61,749 nt of DNA. Origin: Clostridiaceae bacterium JG1575. Its GTDB lineage: Bacteria; Bacillota; Clostridia; Clostridiales; Clostridiaceae. The notes beneath the pieces were generated by a model. It saw only the letters and a program-made list of their open reading frames with translations. It did no database searches and was not told the DNA's origin. The number at the start of each line of letters is the position of its first letter. The first letter of the stretch is position 1. The stretch is from NCBI GenBank assembly GCA_002838815.1, contig LQGW01000026.1, positions 1-61,749 on the forward strand, read 5' to 3'. Made by a program: the position numbers and the translations under genes. Shown piece after piece: positions 1-7,085 of this stretch.

Positions 1-58
1 TAAACTTCCACGCTGGTAGAAATTTAGCTTGCCAAACACACCGGAGTCACCTATTTTC

Positions 59-490
59 TTAAAGATCGCGGCTCATGAGCAGGGCATCTTCGCCATCAAA
101 ATAAAACCCCTTTCTTCGACCGATGATGGAGAAGCCGTTTTTTTCATAGAATGCACGGGCGGGATCGTTGGAGAGACGAACTTCCAAGAAGACCGTTCGG
201 ATCCCTTCGGTGGGCAAAGACATCCATAAGACATCCATCAGGCGTTGGGCAATGCCCTTCCTTCTTTGGCTGGGATCTACGGCCACGTTGATGATGTTCG
301 CTTCATCCAAAACACACCAGATCCCGATAAAGCCAAGAATTTCCTGGTCCTCTTCAGCCACCCAATAGGAGGCAGCCGAATTTTGCAGCTCTGCTTCAAT
401 GGCTTCCTTGGACCAAGGGCCGGCAAAGGATTGGGTACTGATGCGATGAACCGCCGCCACATCGGAAGCCGTCATTCTACGAATGGGCAT
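59..490 (-). CDS. rimI: Ribosomal-protein-alanine N-acetyltransferase RimI
   Basis: GNAT-fold acetyltransferase of 143 aa that by family transfers acetyl from acetyl-CoA to the N-terminal alanine of a ribosomal protein in the cytoplasm. The acetyl-CoA loop RRKGIAQRLM is near residues 76-85, and the C-terminal FYEKNGFSIIGRR is typical of RimI. The start overlaps the end of tsaB by 14 bp, so it is the third gene of a tsaE-tsaB-rimI operon, a very common bacterial arrangement. It could be another small GNAT, but the linkage makes RimI the best call. Confidence 0.9.
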   Translation of the reverse strand: MPIRRMTASDVAAVHRISTQSFAGPWSKEAIEAELQNSAASYWVAEEDQEILGFIGIWCVLDEANIINVAVDPSQRRKGIAQRLMDVLWMSLPTEGIRTVFLEVRLSNDPARAFYEKNGFSIIGRRKGFYFDGEDALLMSRDL

Positions 491-1175
491 GACGCGCCTC
501 GTATTCTCGCTCAGCTTGGGGTTTTCGCATGTATTGGGGGAAGGGATTTTCCCGAGGAGCTACACCACAGGATACATCCTTTGCACATTGAAGCGCCAGA
601 TGAGAAGCCTTGGCGCCGATGCCGTCTTGGAACAGCGTGGCCTTTGGCAGGATCTTTTGAAGGTCTGCTCCATAAAGCGCCAGAGCATCTCCTGTGACCA
701 CTAAATCCTTCCTGGATCCCAAAAGTTCTTGAATCTGTGTCAGATCCCGAACGGCAGGAGCTAACTGTTCCTTGAGGTCCCCCTCTGGCGAAACATCATA
801 GTAGGCGCTGTAGAAGCTGGTCTTCAGTGCATCGTGGAGAACGAGGACGGGACGGCAAAGGCATCGCAGGGGCCATAGGGCTGCCTCAAAAGAGGAATAG
901 GCGTATAAGGGAATGGAGAGGGCATAGGCCATGGCCTGGGCCACGGAGAAGCCGATGCGGATGCCAGTGAAAGAGCCCGGGCCGATGTTGACGCAGATCT
1001 GCGTGAGATCCTTTGGGGCCAACCCGGCGATTTTAAATAAATCTTCGGTCAAGGGCAAAAGAATTTCTGAGTGGCGCCGTCCCGCATGGAAGGTCGTTTC
1101 CGCCAAAAGGGCACCGTCCTTAGAAAGGGCAACCGAACAGTTGGTCGCTGAAGTTTCAAGAGCAAGGATTAACAT
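477..1175 (-). CDS. tsaB: tRNA t6A biosynthesis protein TsaB
   Basis: Non-catalytic partner of TsaD in the complex that makes N6-threonylcarbamoyladenosine at A37 of ANN-decoding tRNAs. At 232 aa it has the usual length. The N-terminus MLILALETSATNCSVAL is the ASKHA-fold phosphate-binding strand typical of TsaB, followed by RRHSEILLP and GPGSFTGIRIG. It overlaps tsaE upstream by 20 bp and rimI downstream by 14 bp, which implies translational coupling. TsaD itself is not in the window. Confidence 0.94.
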   Translation of the reverse strand: MLILALETSATNCSVALSKDGALLAETTFHAGRRHSEILLPLTEDLFKIAGLAPKDLTQICVNIGPGSFTGIRIGFSVAQAMAYALSIPLYAYSSFEAALWPLRCLCRPVLVLHDALKTSFYSAYYDVSPEGDLKEQLAPAVRDLTQIQELLGSRKDLVVTGDALALYGADLQKILPKATLFQDGIGAKASHLALQCAKDVSCGVAPRENPFPQYMRKPQAEREYEARHAHS

Positions 1176-1629
1176 AAGGAAGACTCCTCTCGGGGGATTG
1201 ATGCCAGGTCATGGAAATGATGCGTGTGTTGGGCTCGGTTCCCTGCCTAAATTCAATGGAGAGGTGGCGAAGGGGAATGAGCCCGGGGATCAATTGGCCC
1301 CACTCAATGACGCTGACGTCCGAGCTGTAAAGAAACTCTTCAATGCCGATCCCCAAAAGCTCCTCTTCGTCGTGCACGCGGTACACGTCGAAGTGGTTCA
1401 AGGAAGGACCTGACTGATGGGGCAGGGGGGCATAAATGTTCAAAATAGAAAAGGTAGGGGAGCTCACCGGTCCTGGCAGGCCTAAGCCTTCGGCCAGGCC
1501 CTTAACGAAGTGGGTTTTCCCAGCCGCCAGATCCCCATTTAATACTAAGACATCCCCTTCTTTTAAATGGCAAGCCAAGGCTCGCCCCAGAGCGAGGGTT
1601 TCCTCGGGGCGCTTCGATTCATAGTTCAT
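1156..1629 (-). CDS. tsaE: tRNA t6A biosynthesis ATPase TsaE
   Basis: Small P-loop ATPase (157 aa) needed for turnover of the TsaB-TsaD complex in t6A synthesis. Visible motifs are Walker A GDLAAGKT, then SPTF, FDVYRV and VIEWGQ in the family's order. First gene of the minus-strand tsaE-tsaB-rimI operon. The ATG is preceded by a strong AAGGAGG about 8 bases upstream (plus-strand 1638-1644), which fixes the start. Confidence 0.94.
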   Translation of the reverse strand: MNYESKRPEETLALGRALACHLKEGDVLVLNGDLAAGKTHFVKGLAEGLGLPGPVSSPTFSILNIYAPLPHQSGPSLNHFDVYRVHDEEELLGIGIEEFLYSSDVSVIEWGQLIPGLIPLRHLSIEFRQGTEPNTRIISMTWHQSPERSLPYVNPCS

Positions 1630-1834
1630 TAGAATCCCTCCTTGTTTTCATCGTTTTGTAAAGATTAGCATCTTGCGCTGCTATATAATACAAAGAGATT
1701 GGCGTCTCACGCTTTTATAAAGCCAATGAGCGTCTGCGTCTCACGCTAATATATGATACAGGAAAGATGGCCAAATGTCATTGCGCGATCCATCAAGCGC
1801 CTCCAGTGGAGGCAGGGGAGGCCAGGAAACGATC
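1630..1834. promoter_or_regulatory. Divergent intergenic region with a 12-bp direct repeat
   Basis: This region separates the minus-strand tsaE operon from the plus-strand lipoprotein gene. An AT-rich core at 1681-1690 carries TATAAT on the plus strand and TATTAT on the minus strand, but no well-spaced -35 is visible for either. The 12-mer GCGTCTCACGCT occurs twice, at 1702-1713 and 1736-1747, 34 bp apart. Each copy is followed by an AT-rich stretch (TTTATAAA and AATATATGA). Two tandem operators or promoters are possible; no known regulator motif was recognised. Confidence 0.45.
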
Positions 1835-2809
1835 ATGAAAAAAATCAAACAGTTTTTGGCACTCGCTCTGGCCGGGGTTCTTTTTGCCTGCTCTCCCGCA
1901 CCCACCGGGACCACGGGATCCGTGCCTGCGAAAAAGGAAACCAGAGAAGGCCCCAAAGAGCGGACGCTTCATCTGCTCACCAGCAATAAGATCTTAGTTC
2001 GCATGGTACTGGAACTCTCCGACGGCTTCCACCAGGTGGATACCCTCGCCATGACCGCCAACCAGATGAGTCGGTTGCGCCCCGACCCCAAAGGAACGAT
2101 GAAGCTGGGCTACCATGCCTTTTTTTACATCGGGGCCAACTATGAACCCTTTGCCAAGGACTTCATCGCTGGACTCGACCGCAACGAAATCAATGTGGTG
2201 AACCTTTCAAGAGGCATAGATCTTAAGCGCTACCTCTTCAATAATATGGATCAAGACAATCCCTATTATCTGATGAACAGCCAAAACTACATCATCGCCC
2301 TCAGCACCATAAAAAATACCCTAAAGGAACTGGACCCAGCGCGCAAGCTCTTCTACGACAAAGCGTTTGAGAACCGTTATGAGGCCGTGGAAAAATTCAG
2401 AAAGGAACAAAAAACCTATATGAGCCAACACAGCGATGTGGTCTTTCTCACCGATTCGGACCTTTCGGCTTACGTTCTGGAGGACTATCGAAGAAAGCCG
2501 TTGCTTATCGGCGATTTTCTGAAAACCGTGGAGGTGCCTATTAAAAACCTCTCCCTGCCGTTGCCAACAAACAGCTCGCTTCCGGGCCCCCCCGATAAAG
2601 TGGACATGCCCGCCAATGGGCTAAGGATCTTTATTTATACCGATGAGCTGTCGTTGCAAAAATACGGCGATGAGATTCTACGCCTTCATTTGGTGCCGCT
2701 GAAGTTAGACCTCTACGACTACGACAGCAGCATTGAAGAGCAATACGAGCGCCTGTTCATGAACATCCGCCAAGTCATCGAAGAAAAATCAACCCCTAAA
2801 ACACCATAG
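1835..2809 (+). CDS. Lipoprotein resembling TroA/ZnuA metal-binding proteins, ligands not conserved
   Basis: Predicted membrane-anchored lipoprotein of 324 aa. The start at 1835 follows AGGA and gives a short signal peptide MKKIKQFLALALAGVLFAC, with Cys19 as the lipidation site; an upstream in-frame start at 1775 would bury this signal. The body resembles the TroA/ZnuA solute-binding fold: FFYIGANYEPFAKDFIAGL, then YYLMNSQNYIIALSTI where ZnuA has HVWLDP, then a long helix with LKELDPARKLFYDKAFE. The His ligands that normally bind Zn or Mn are not where expected (YYLM for HVWL, TDSDLSAYVL for HAAFGYL). No ABC permease or ATPase is adjacent. Function unknown; the fold assignment is an inference. 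Confidence 0.6.
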   Translation: MKKIKQFLALALAGVLFACSPAPTGTTGSVPAKKETREGPKERTLHLLTSNKILVRMVLELSDGFHQVDTLAMTANQMSRLRPDPKGTMKLGYHAFFYIGANYEPFAKDFIAGLDRNEINVVNLSRGIDLKRYLFNNMDQDNPYYLMNSQNYIIALSTIKNTLKELDPARKLFYDKAFENRYEAVEKFRKEQKTYMSQHSDVVFLTDSDLSAYVLEDYRRKPLLIGDFLKTVEVPIKNLSLPLPTNSSLPGPPDKVDMPANGLRIFIYTDELSLQKYGDEILRLHLVPLKLDLYDYDSSIEEQYERLFMNIRQVIEEKSTPKTP

Positions 2810-2855
2810 GCACCCCCAGGATTTTGCCCTATGCCCTTGGGGGACTTTCAGCCAA

Positions 2856-2892
2856 AGGACCTCCCCGTTGCGTGATGAAACGAGGAGGTCCT
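2856..2892 (+). terminator. Hairpin between convergent genes
   Basis: AGGACCTCC at 2856-2864 pairs with GGAGGTCCT at 2884-2892, with CGTT/AACG extending the stem. Only a short GTTTG follows. It lies between the convergent lipoprotein and yqeC genes and probably ends transcription of the lipoprotein gene. Confidence 0.6.
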
Positions 2893-2902
2893 GTTTGAAG
2901 GC

Positions 2903-3637
2903 TCAGCCTTGAATTTCTTCCCAATACTGTGTCCGGATCGAACCGAGGATGACCCGATCGGGTCCTTTGGGAGCGGCGAGAACGCTTTTGGCAAGAAGCT
3001 CTCCAAGGCGTCTGGAGGGCTCATCATCGGCTTGGTTTAGAAAGAGAATCCGTCGACCTCGGGCGGTCTGGAACATCATATGCGGGTGGAGAATCATGGT
3101 GAGAAGATCCTGCGAGGTGATGAGATCGCCTACGGATTTGCCGGTGATGTCGCAAAACACATCAAGATTCTCCACCGTGTCCACCCCGATGCGCTGCCCG
3201 ACGGCCCGAACATTCAAAACCCCTAAGGTGACCTCGGTGCTCAATAAAAGAGCGGGCTCGTTGGGCCGCCAAGCCTTGATGGCACGCTGGCGAGATTCAT
3301 CGCACTCGATGAGGCAAAGGTCAAAGCAAGAGAGCTGTGCCTCGAGGATGGGCAAGGGCAACCCGCGCAGGCGATTGTCCGGATCCAGCTCATAGGCCAA
3401 TACGTAGACTCCGGGCCCTTGGACCGTGCAAAGATGGTAGTCCTCCCGGAATGCATAGTCGATAAAATCCACCTCGGCTTCAGGGATTCGCTCCATGGTT
3501 CCAGTATTTGAAATGAGGACTCGGGACGATTCGCGGTTCTCCTTGGCGATCTGACGAATGAGATGAGTCTTTCCGCCGGTGCCGATGACTGAAATCACGT
3601 GTGGCTGATCAGCAAAAAGCAAATTTGAGAGCTTCAA
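2903..3637 (-). CDS. yqeC: YqeC-like protein linked to selenium-dependent hydroxylases
   Basis: Protein of 244 aa with an N-terminal P-loop-like strand ISVIGTGGKTHLI (about residues 15-27), then LISNTGT and CLIECDESRQRAIKAWRPNEP. This matches the pattern of YqeC, whose EADGSR.LKAP.. segment is the family hallmark. By genomic association, YqeC is tied to maturation of selenium-dependent molybdenum hydroxylases; its biochemical role is not settled. No hydroxylase, selD or yqeB gene lies nearby, so the gene stands alone between a terminator region and the lipoprotein gene. It indicates that this genome uses selenium, which matters for the TGA-containing ATPase at 7.1 kb. Confidence 0.75.
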   Translation of the reverse strand: MKLSNLLFADQPHVISVIGTGGKTHLIRQIAKENRESSRVLISNTGTMERIPEAEVDFIDYAFREDYHLCTVQGPGVYVLAYELDPDNRLRGLPLPILEAQLSCFDLCLIECDESRQRAIKAWRPNEPALLLSTEVTLGVLNVRAVGQRIGVDTVENLDVFCDITGKSVGDLITSQDLLTMILHPHMMFQTARGRRILFLNQADDEPSRRLGELLAKSVLAAPKGPDRVILGSIRTQYWEEIQG

Positions 3638-3710
3638 AAGCCCACCTCCATTGCATTAGTTTGGCTTCCCTTATTATAGCGAAGGGCGGATGAAGAAGAG
3701 ATTAAAAACT

Positions 3711-3816
3711 GAAAAAAGCTCTAGGCCTCAACCTGGGGAGTCCCCCAGCAGCACAAGACCAAAAGAACCCGCCAAGACCCAAGCAGGATCACTCCCGAAA
3801 AAGCAGGCCTAGAGCT
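3711..3816 (-). other. Long inverted repeat, candidate structured RNA or terminator
   Basis: A perfect 12-bp inverted repeat, AGCTCTAGGCCT at 3717-3728 and its complement at 3805-3816, encloses 76 bases. Read on the minus strand the closing stem is followed directly by TTTTTT (plus 3712-3717), as in an intrinsic terminator. Inside lies a smaller hairpin CTGGGG/CCCCAG at 3733-3748. It sits between the tRNA-Trp terminator and yqeC. It might be a short non-coding RNA with its own terminator or a leader of yqeC. No SRP, 6S, tmRNA or T-box signature was recognised. Confidence 0.4.
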
Positions 3817-3841
3817 CTGGGGGTCCTTCTTGCCTAAGGAG

Positions 3842-3876
3842 TAAAAAAAAGAGCACTCTCGATGAAACGAGAGTGC
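3842..3876 (-). terminator. Terminator of tRNA-Trp
   Basis: On the minus strand GCACTCTCG and CGAGAGTGC (plus 3853-3861 and 3868-3876) form a 9-bp stem with a 6-base loop. It is followed by TC and eight T (plus 3843-3850). It starts 7 bases after the encoded CCA of the tRNA. A T-run on the plus side could also serve the other direction. Confidence 0.9.
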
Positions 3877-3882
3877 CTTTTT

Positions 3883-3956
3883 TGGCAGGGGTAGCAGGAT
3901 TCGAACCCACATTAACGGTTTTGGAGACCGTTGCTCTACCCTTGAACTATACCCCT
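3883..3956 (-). tRNA. tRNA-Trp (anticodon CCA)
   Basis: The minus strand folds into a full 74-base cloverleaf. The acceptor AGGGGTA pairs with TACCCCT, with discriminator G and an encoded CCA (plus 3883-3885). The anticodon stem ACGGT/ACCGT encloses CTCCAAA, giving anticodon CCA, and GGTTCGAATCC forms the T arm. The CCA anticodon reads UGG only. No UGA-decoding Trp tRNA is implied, so UGA should be an ordinary stop in this genome apart from recoding. The gene is a single tRNA unit with its own promoter and terminator. Confidence 0.97.
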
Positions 3957-3987
3957 AAATTGAGCTCAATTCAGAACTTACCTACTC

Positions 3988-4016
3988 AGTATACTGACTG
4001 CGAATGCCCCTGTCAA
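3988..4016 (-). promoter_or_regulatory. Sigma-A-type promoter of tRNA-Trp
   Basis: On the minus strand: TTGACA (plus 4011-4016), a 17-base spacer, then TATACT (plus 3988-3993). The predicted start is about 25 bases before the mature tRNA. The -35 is a perfect consensus, as expected for a stable RNA gene. Confidence 0.88.
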
Positions 4017-4132
4017 CTCATTTTTCAGGGGTCTTCAAAGAAAAAAGCCGTCGGTCAGCGGCCTTTCCTCAAGGGATTCGAGCCCCAAAGCTCGAAAAGA
4101 ATGAAAATAAGGACCGCGCTTTACGTCTTTCA

Positions 4133-4170
4133 TTGAAAAATAAATCAAAGCTGTTAAGATAGTATTAACA
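4133..4170 (+). promoter_or_regulatory. ohrR promoter with overlapping inverted repeat
   Basis: TTGAAA (4133-4138), 16 bases, TAAGAT (4155-4160). A perfect inverted repeat TGTTAA-N7-TTAACA (4152-4157 and 4165-4170) covers the -10. Autorepression by the OhrR product is a reasonable inference. The sequence is not identical to the B. subtilis OhrR operator as I recall it. Confidence 0.6.
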
Positions 4171-4193
4171 AGGATGTCTGCAAAGGAGCCCCG

Positions 4194-4664
4194 ATGCCTA
4201 TGGATGGATCCCTCAAATTAGAAAATCAGTTGTGTTTTGCCGTTTATGCATTGAGTCGGGAAATCACCAAAATGTATCGTCCATTTTTAGAGGACCTAGG
4301 GTTAACCTATACTCAGTACTTGGTCATGCTCTGTCTTTGGGAAGAAGATGGATTGACCTTAAAACAAGTAGGGACCCTTTTGAACCTGGATTCGGGAACC
4401 TTGACTCCAGTGCTCAAAAAAATGGAAAAGGACGGCGTCATCCGCCGTCAAAGAGCCCTCTACGATGAGCGGATCCTGGTCCTCCGCCTAACGGAGGATG
4501 GAGCTCAACTGGTGGATCGGGCCGCAGAAATCCCCGCCAAAATGCGTTGCCGCATCCCCCTTTCGGAGGAGCGCATGGCAAGCCTTCGAGAAGAACTCAA
4601 AGACATCCTCTTATCCATGAGGGAGCCCGAGGCCTCGGGCGAGAAAGTGACATTCAAACAGTAA
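4194..4664 (+). CDS. ohrR: MarR-family organic-peroxide sensor OhrR
   Basis: Winged-helix repressor of 156 aa. The N-terminal LKLENQLCFAVYALSREITK, with Cys14, closely matches B. subtilis OhrR, whose single reactive Cys senses organic hydroperoxides. The recognition region LDSGTLTPVLKKME and wing DERILVLRLTEDG are also typical. The ATG at 4194 sits 5 bases after GGAG; ATG 4200 is an alternative start. The usual target gene ohr is not adjacent or elsewhere in the window, so the regulon must be remote. A palindrome over its promoter suggests autoregulation. Confidence 0.88.
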   Translation: MPMDGSLKLENQLCFAVYALSREITKMYRPFLEDLGLTYTQYLVMLCLWEEDGLTLKQVGTLLNLDSGTLTPVLKKMEKDGVIRRQRALYDERILVLRLTEDGAQLVDRAAEIPAKMRCRIPLSEERMASLREELKDILLSMREPEASGEKVTFKQ

Positions 4665-4679
4665 GAACTCCAAGAAAAT

Positions 4680-4725
4680 ACATCCCCAAAGGGCCCTGGG
4701 CGATCAGGGCGACTTTTGGGGATGT
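4680..4725 (+). terminator. ohrR terminator overlapping the kinase 3' end
   Basis: ACATCCCCAAA (4680-4690) pairs with TTTGGGGATGT (4715-4725), followed by TCTTTTCTTC. The 3' arm lies inside the last codons of the convergent histidine kinase gene. On the minus strand the hairpin is followed by ATTTTCTT, so it may work in both directions. Confidence 0.8.
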
Positions 4726-6167
4726 TCTTTTCTTCGGGGACCATAGCTGGGCGTACGGTGAGCGGACGCCTCTTCGCGAATGGGTTGGTATGCGTGAAAG
4801 CGCAGGGTAAACACCGTTCCGATGCCGACCTTGGAATCCACATCGATGGTGGCGTCGTGGTTGTCCATGATGCGTTTCACGATGGTCAGCCCCAAACCAG
4901 AGCCTTCAATGACCTCCCGAGATTTATCCACCCGATAAAATCGCTCAAAGATATTGCCTAGATCCTCCTTGGGAATGCCCATGCCGGAATCGCGGATTCG
5001 TAAGGTCACGTAGCTGGCGTCCCGATTGAGGTAGAGGTTGATGCGCCCACCTTCAGGAGTAAATTTCATGGCGTTGTGTAACAGGTTCAACACCACTTGG
5101 TATAAGGAGTGGTAGTTGCCTCGGATGAGGTATTTCTCCCAGCGATTATAGTTGAAGGTCAAGTGCTGGTTCTTTTCTTGGGTGACGCCCAAAAAGTTGT
5201 TGTAAAGATCCTGGCAAAGGGTTTGCAAGTTGACCTCCTTCATCTGCTCCATCTGAGAGTCCGCCTCAAATTCCTTCAAAACGTTGAGGTTTCCGATGAG
5301 TTTGCCAAAACGAATAACTTCATTATTTAACGAAGCTAGGCGCTCCTTGGTCAAAGGAACCACCCCGTCGATCATCGCCTCCAAATTCGTCTGCAGAACA
5401 TTCAAAGGATTGCGCAACTCATGGGACAAATCCGAAACGAGGCGTCGACGAAGCGTATCTTGCTGATCGAGCTTTTCGCCCAGTTTGTTGATGGACTGGC
5501 GCAGTTGATCGATCTCTACAATATCGGTCTGACGCGTTTCCCGGGTTTTTAATTTTCCTTTGGAGAGCTTAAGGCTCGTCTTTGCAATGGAAACGATGGG
5601 ATCTGAGACCTGATTGGAGAGGAATAGGGAGAAGGGGAAGATGAGTATGGAGCCAATAACGGCGGAGACCAGGACGGACATGGTAAGGCTGAAAATGAAC
5701 TGCTCTTCGTTCTTGGAAATCAAAAGAGGCGTATACTGGCCTAAAGTCACATAGCCCACCACCTGGCCATCCACCTGGATTTCGTGGCGCTGAAATTTGA
5801 ACTGTTCCCGGGTAATAGGCGCAGCGCCGTCGGGCTGCTTTGCGTTGAGCTCGGAGATGATGAGTTCTGGCTCCAGCTGCCAGACGGTTTTGCCTTCTCG
5901 GTTCTCCAACTTCACGGAGAAGCCCGACACCTGACCTTCCCGCAGCACGGAGCTGCCGGAGGTGACGTCCCAGCCTTTTTTGTTGTTGGCGATGTAGTCG
6001 CTGCGAAATTCTCGGATGATGCGCTCGTCACGCTCCGCTTGGTTGGCCTTGGTGTAGATGGAGTACTGCTGATTGATGTTGAAGTTGATGATGATGTAGG
6101 TGAGGATCAACGCCAAAAGGGCTGACACCGTAATGGCCGATGCCAGCTTAAAGCGGATGGTATTCAC
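4704..6167 (-). CDS. Membrane sensor histidine kinase
   Basis: Sensor kinase of 487 aa. There is a transmembrane segment at about residues 8-28, an extracellular sensor region of about 125 aa, a second transmembrane segment at about 156-183, a HAMP-like linker, and a HisKA domain with SHELRNPLN (phospho-acceptor His249). The ATPase domain carries N box NLLHNAMKFT, DSGMGIP and GSGLGL. The start codon is GTG and directly follows the TAA of the response regulator, so translation is probably coupled. The signal is not known. Divergence from a heavy-metal ATPase suggests a metal or envelope-stress cue, but that is inference. Confidence 0.9.
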   Translation of the reverse strand: MNTIRFKLASAITVSALLALILTYIIINFNINQQYSIYTKANQAERDERIIREFRSDYIANNKKGWDVTSGSSVLREGQVSGFSVKLENREGKTVWQLEPELIISELNAKQPDGAAPITREQFKFQRHEIQVDGQVVGYVTLGQYTPLLISKNEEQFIFSLTMSVLVSAVIGSILIFPFSLFLSNQVSDPIVSIAKTSLKLSKGKLKTRETRQTDIVEIDQLRQSINKLGEKLDQQDTLRRRLVSDLSHELRNPLNVLQTNLEAMIDGVVPLTKERLASLNNEVIRFGKLIGNLNVLKEFEADSQMEQMKEVNLQTLCQDLYNNFLGVTQEKNQHLTFNYNRWEKYLIRGNYHSLYQVVLNLLHNAMKFTPEGGRINLYLNRDASYVTLRIRDSGMGIPKEDLGNIFERFYRVDKSREVIEGSGLGLTIVKRIMDNHDATIDVDSKVGIGTVFTLRFHAYQPIREEASAHRTPSYGPRRKEHPQKSP

Positions 6168-6857
6168 TTAAAGATCACCGCCGAACTTGTAACCTTGCTT
6201 GAATGAGGTGAGAACGTAGCGCGGATTTTTGGTGTCGTCCTCAATTTTTTTGCGAATGTTTTTGATGTGCACATCGATGGTTCGATCCACGCCTTCAAAC
6301 TCCACACCCAGGACCTTTTCGATGAGTTGCTCTCGGCTCATCACGTTGCCCTTATTTTGGGCGAGGGTCAAAAGGATGTCGAATTCCACAGGAGTCAAGG
6401 AGATGAGTTCGTCATGCACCCGAACCTCTCGACGGTCGGGCTCAATCACTAAGGCCCCAGAATCAAAGGAAAGCGCACTGGGGTTTTGCTGGGCGACGTT
6501 GATGCGTTTGAATAGATTCTGAACCCGGGCCAACAACTCCTTGGGGGAAAAGGGCTTCACGAGGTATTCGTCTGCCCCGAGCTCCAGCCCCTGAATGCGG
6601 TCCTCCAAAGACGATTTTGCCGTCAGCATGTAAACATAGGCCGCAGAGGTCTTACGAATGTGTTCGCAGATTTCCTCTCCAGGGATGTCGGGAAGCATCA
6701 GGTCCAATATGACCAAATCAAAGGGTTCGGCATCGAAAAGCTCCAAGCCCCGCCGTCCACGGGAGGCAGTCTCTACGTCAAAGCCCGCACCCGTCAAATA
6801 GGCGCTGAGCACATCCAGGACGCTCTCTTCATCTTCAATGAGCAGAATTTTATTCAT
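6168..6857 (-). CDS. OmpR/PhoB-family response regulator
   Basis: Response regulator of 229 aa. The receiver domain has acidic residues in LLIEDEE, phospho-acceptor Asp52 in VILDLMLPD, Thr79 and Lys101 (VKPFSP). The C-terminal winged helix has LTPVEFDILLTLAQNKG and VDVHIKNIRKKI-type recognition elements. A strong AGGAGGTG precedes the ATG. It forms an operon with the downstream kinase. The repeats at 6958-6995, between this gene and the P-type ATPase, are good candidates for its binding sites. Confidence 0.92.
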   Translation of the reverse strand: MNKILLIEDEESVLDVLSAYLTGAGFDVETASRGRRGLELFDAEPFDLVILDLMLPDIPGEEICEHIRKTSAAYVYMLTAKSSLEDRIQGLELGADEYLVKPFSPKELLARVQNLFKRINVAQQNPSALSFDSGALVIEPDRREVRVHDELISLTPVEFDILLTLAQNKGNVMSREQLIEKVLGVEFEGVDRTIDVHIKNIRKKIEDDTKNPRYVLTSFKQGYKFGGDL

Positions 6858-6957
6858 ACGGCACCTCCTCTCGGTTTCGTACGTTCATTATAGCACGCTC
6901 CCAACCGCCGATAAATAAGCAGCGACCAGGGCTAAGATCCCAGCGCGACGCCCAGCA

Positions 6958-6995
6958 TTGCAAATGGCTTGCAAAGGGGCGCAAATGGCTTGCAA
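6958..6995. repeat. Tandem TTGCAA repeats, probable response-regulator box
   Basis: TTGCAA occurs at 6958-6963, 6969-6974 and 6990-6995. A fourth, degenerate copy (GCGCAA) lies at 6979-6984. Spacing is 11, 10 and 11 bp, so all face the same side of the helix. Seen as a longer unit, GCAAATGGCTTGCAA is repeated exactly at 6960-6974 and 6981-6995. Direct repeats at helical spacing are the usual target of OmpR-family regulators. The array ends 13 bp before the -35 region of the ATPase promoter. Confidence 0.7.
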
Positions 6996-7008
6996 TTAGC
7001 AAAAGATA

Positions 7009-7037
7009 GGGACAGGGCGGATCCGCGGCGTTATAAT
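7009..7037 (+). promoter_or_regulatory. Promoter of the P-type ATPase gene
   Basis: A perfect -10 TATAAT (7032-7037) lies 17 bases after GGGACA (7009-7014), a poor -35. A weak -35 next to an upstream repeat array suggests dependence on an activator. The leader to the ATG is about 40 bases and ends in AAGGAGG. Confidence 0.65.
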
Positions 7038-7085
7038 AAAACCGACAAAAGCAGAGTAAACTGCTACGAATTAAGGAGGCAAGCC

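Noticed and set aside
1-58. A gene fragment at the left edge
   Set aside because: Only 58 bases follow the rimI stop and no frame shows a recognisable motif.
3711-3842. SRP RNA, 6S RNA or T-box leader
   Set aside because: The conserved SRP tetraloop region, 6S central bubble layout and T-box AGGGTGGNACCGCG motif are all absent.
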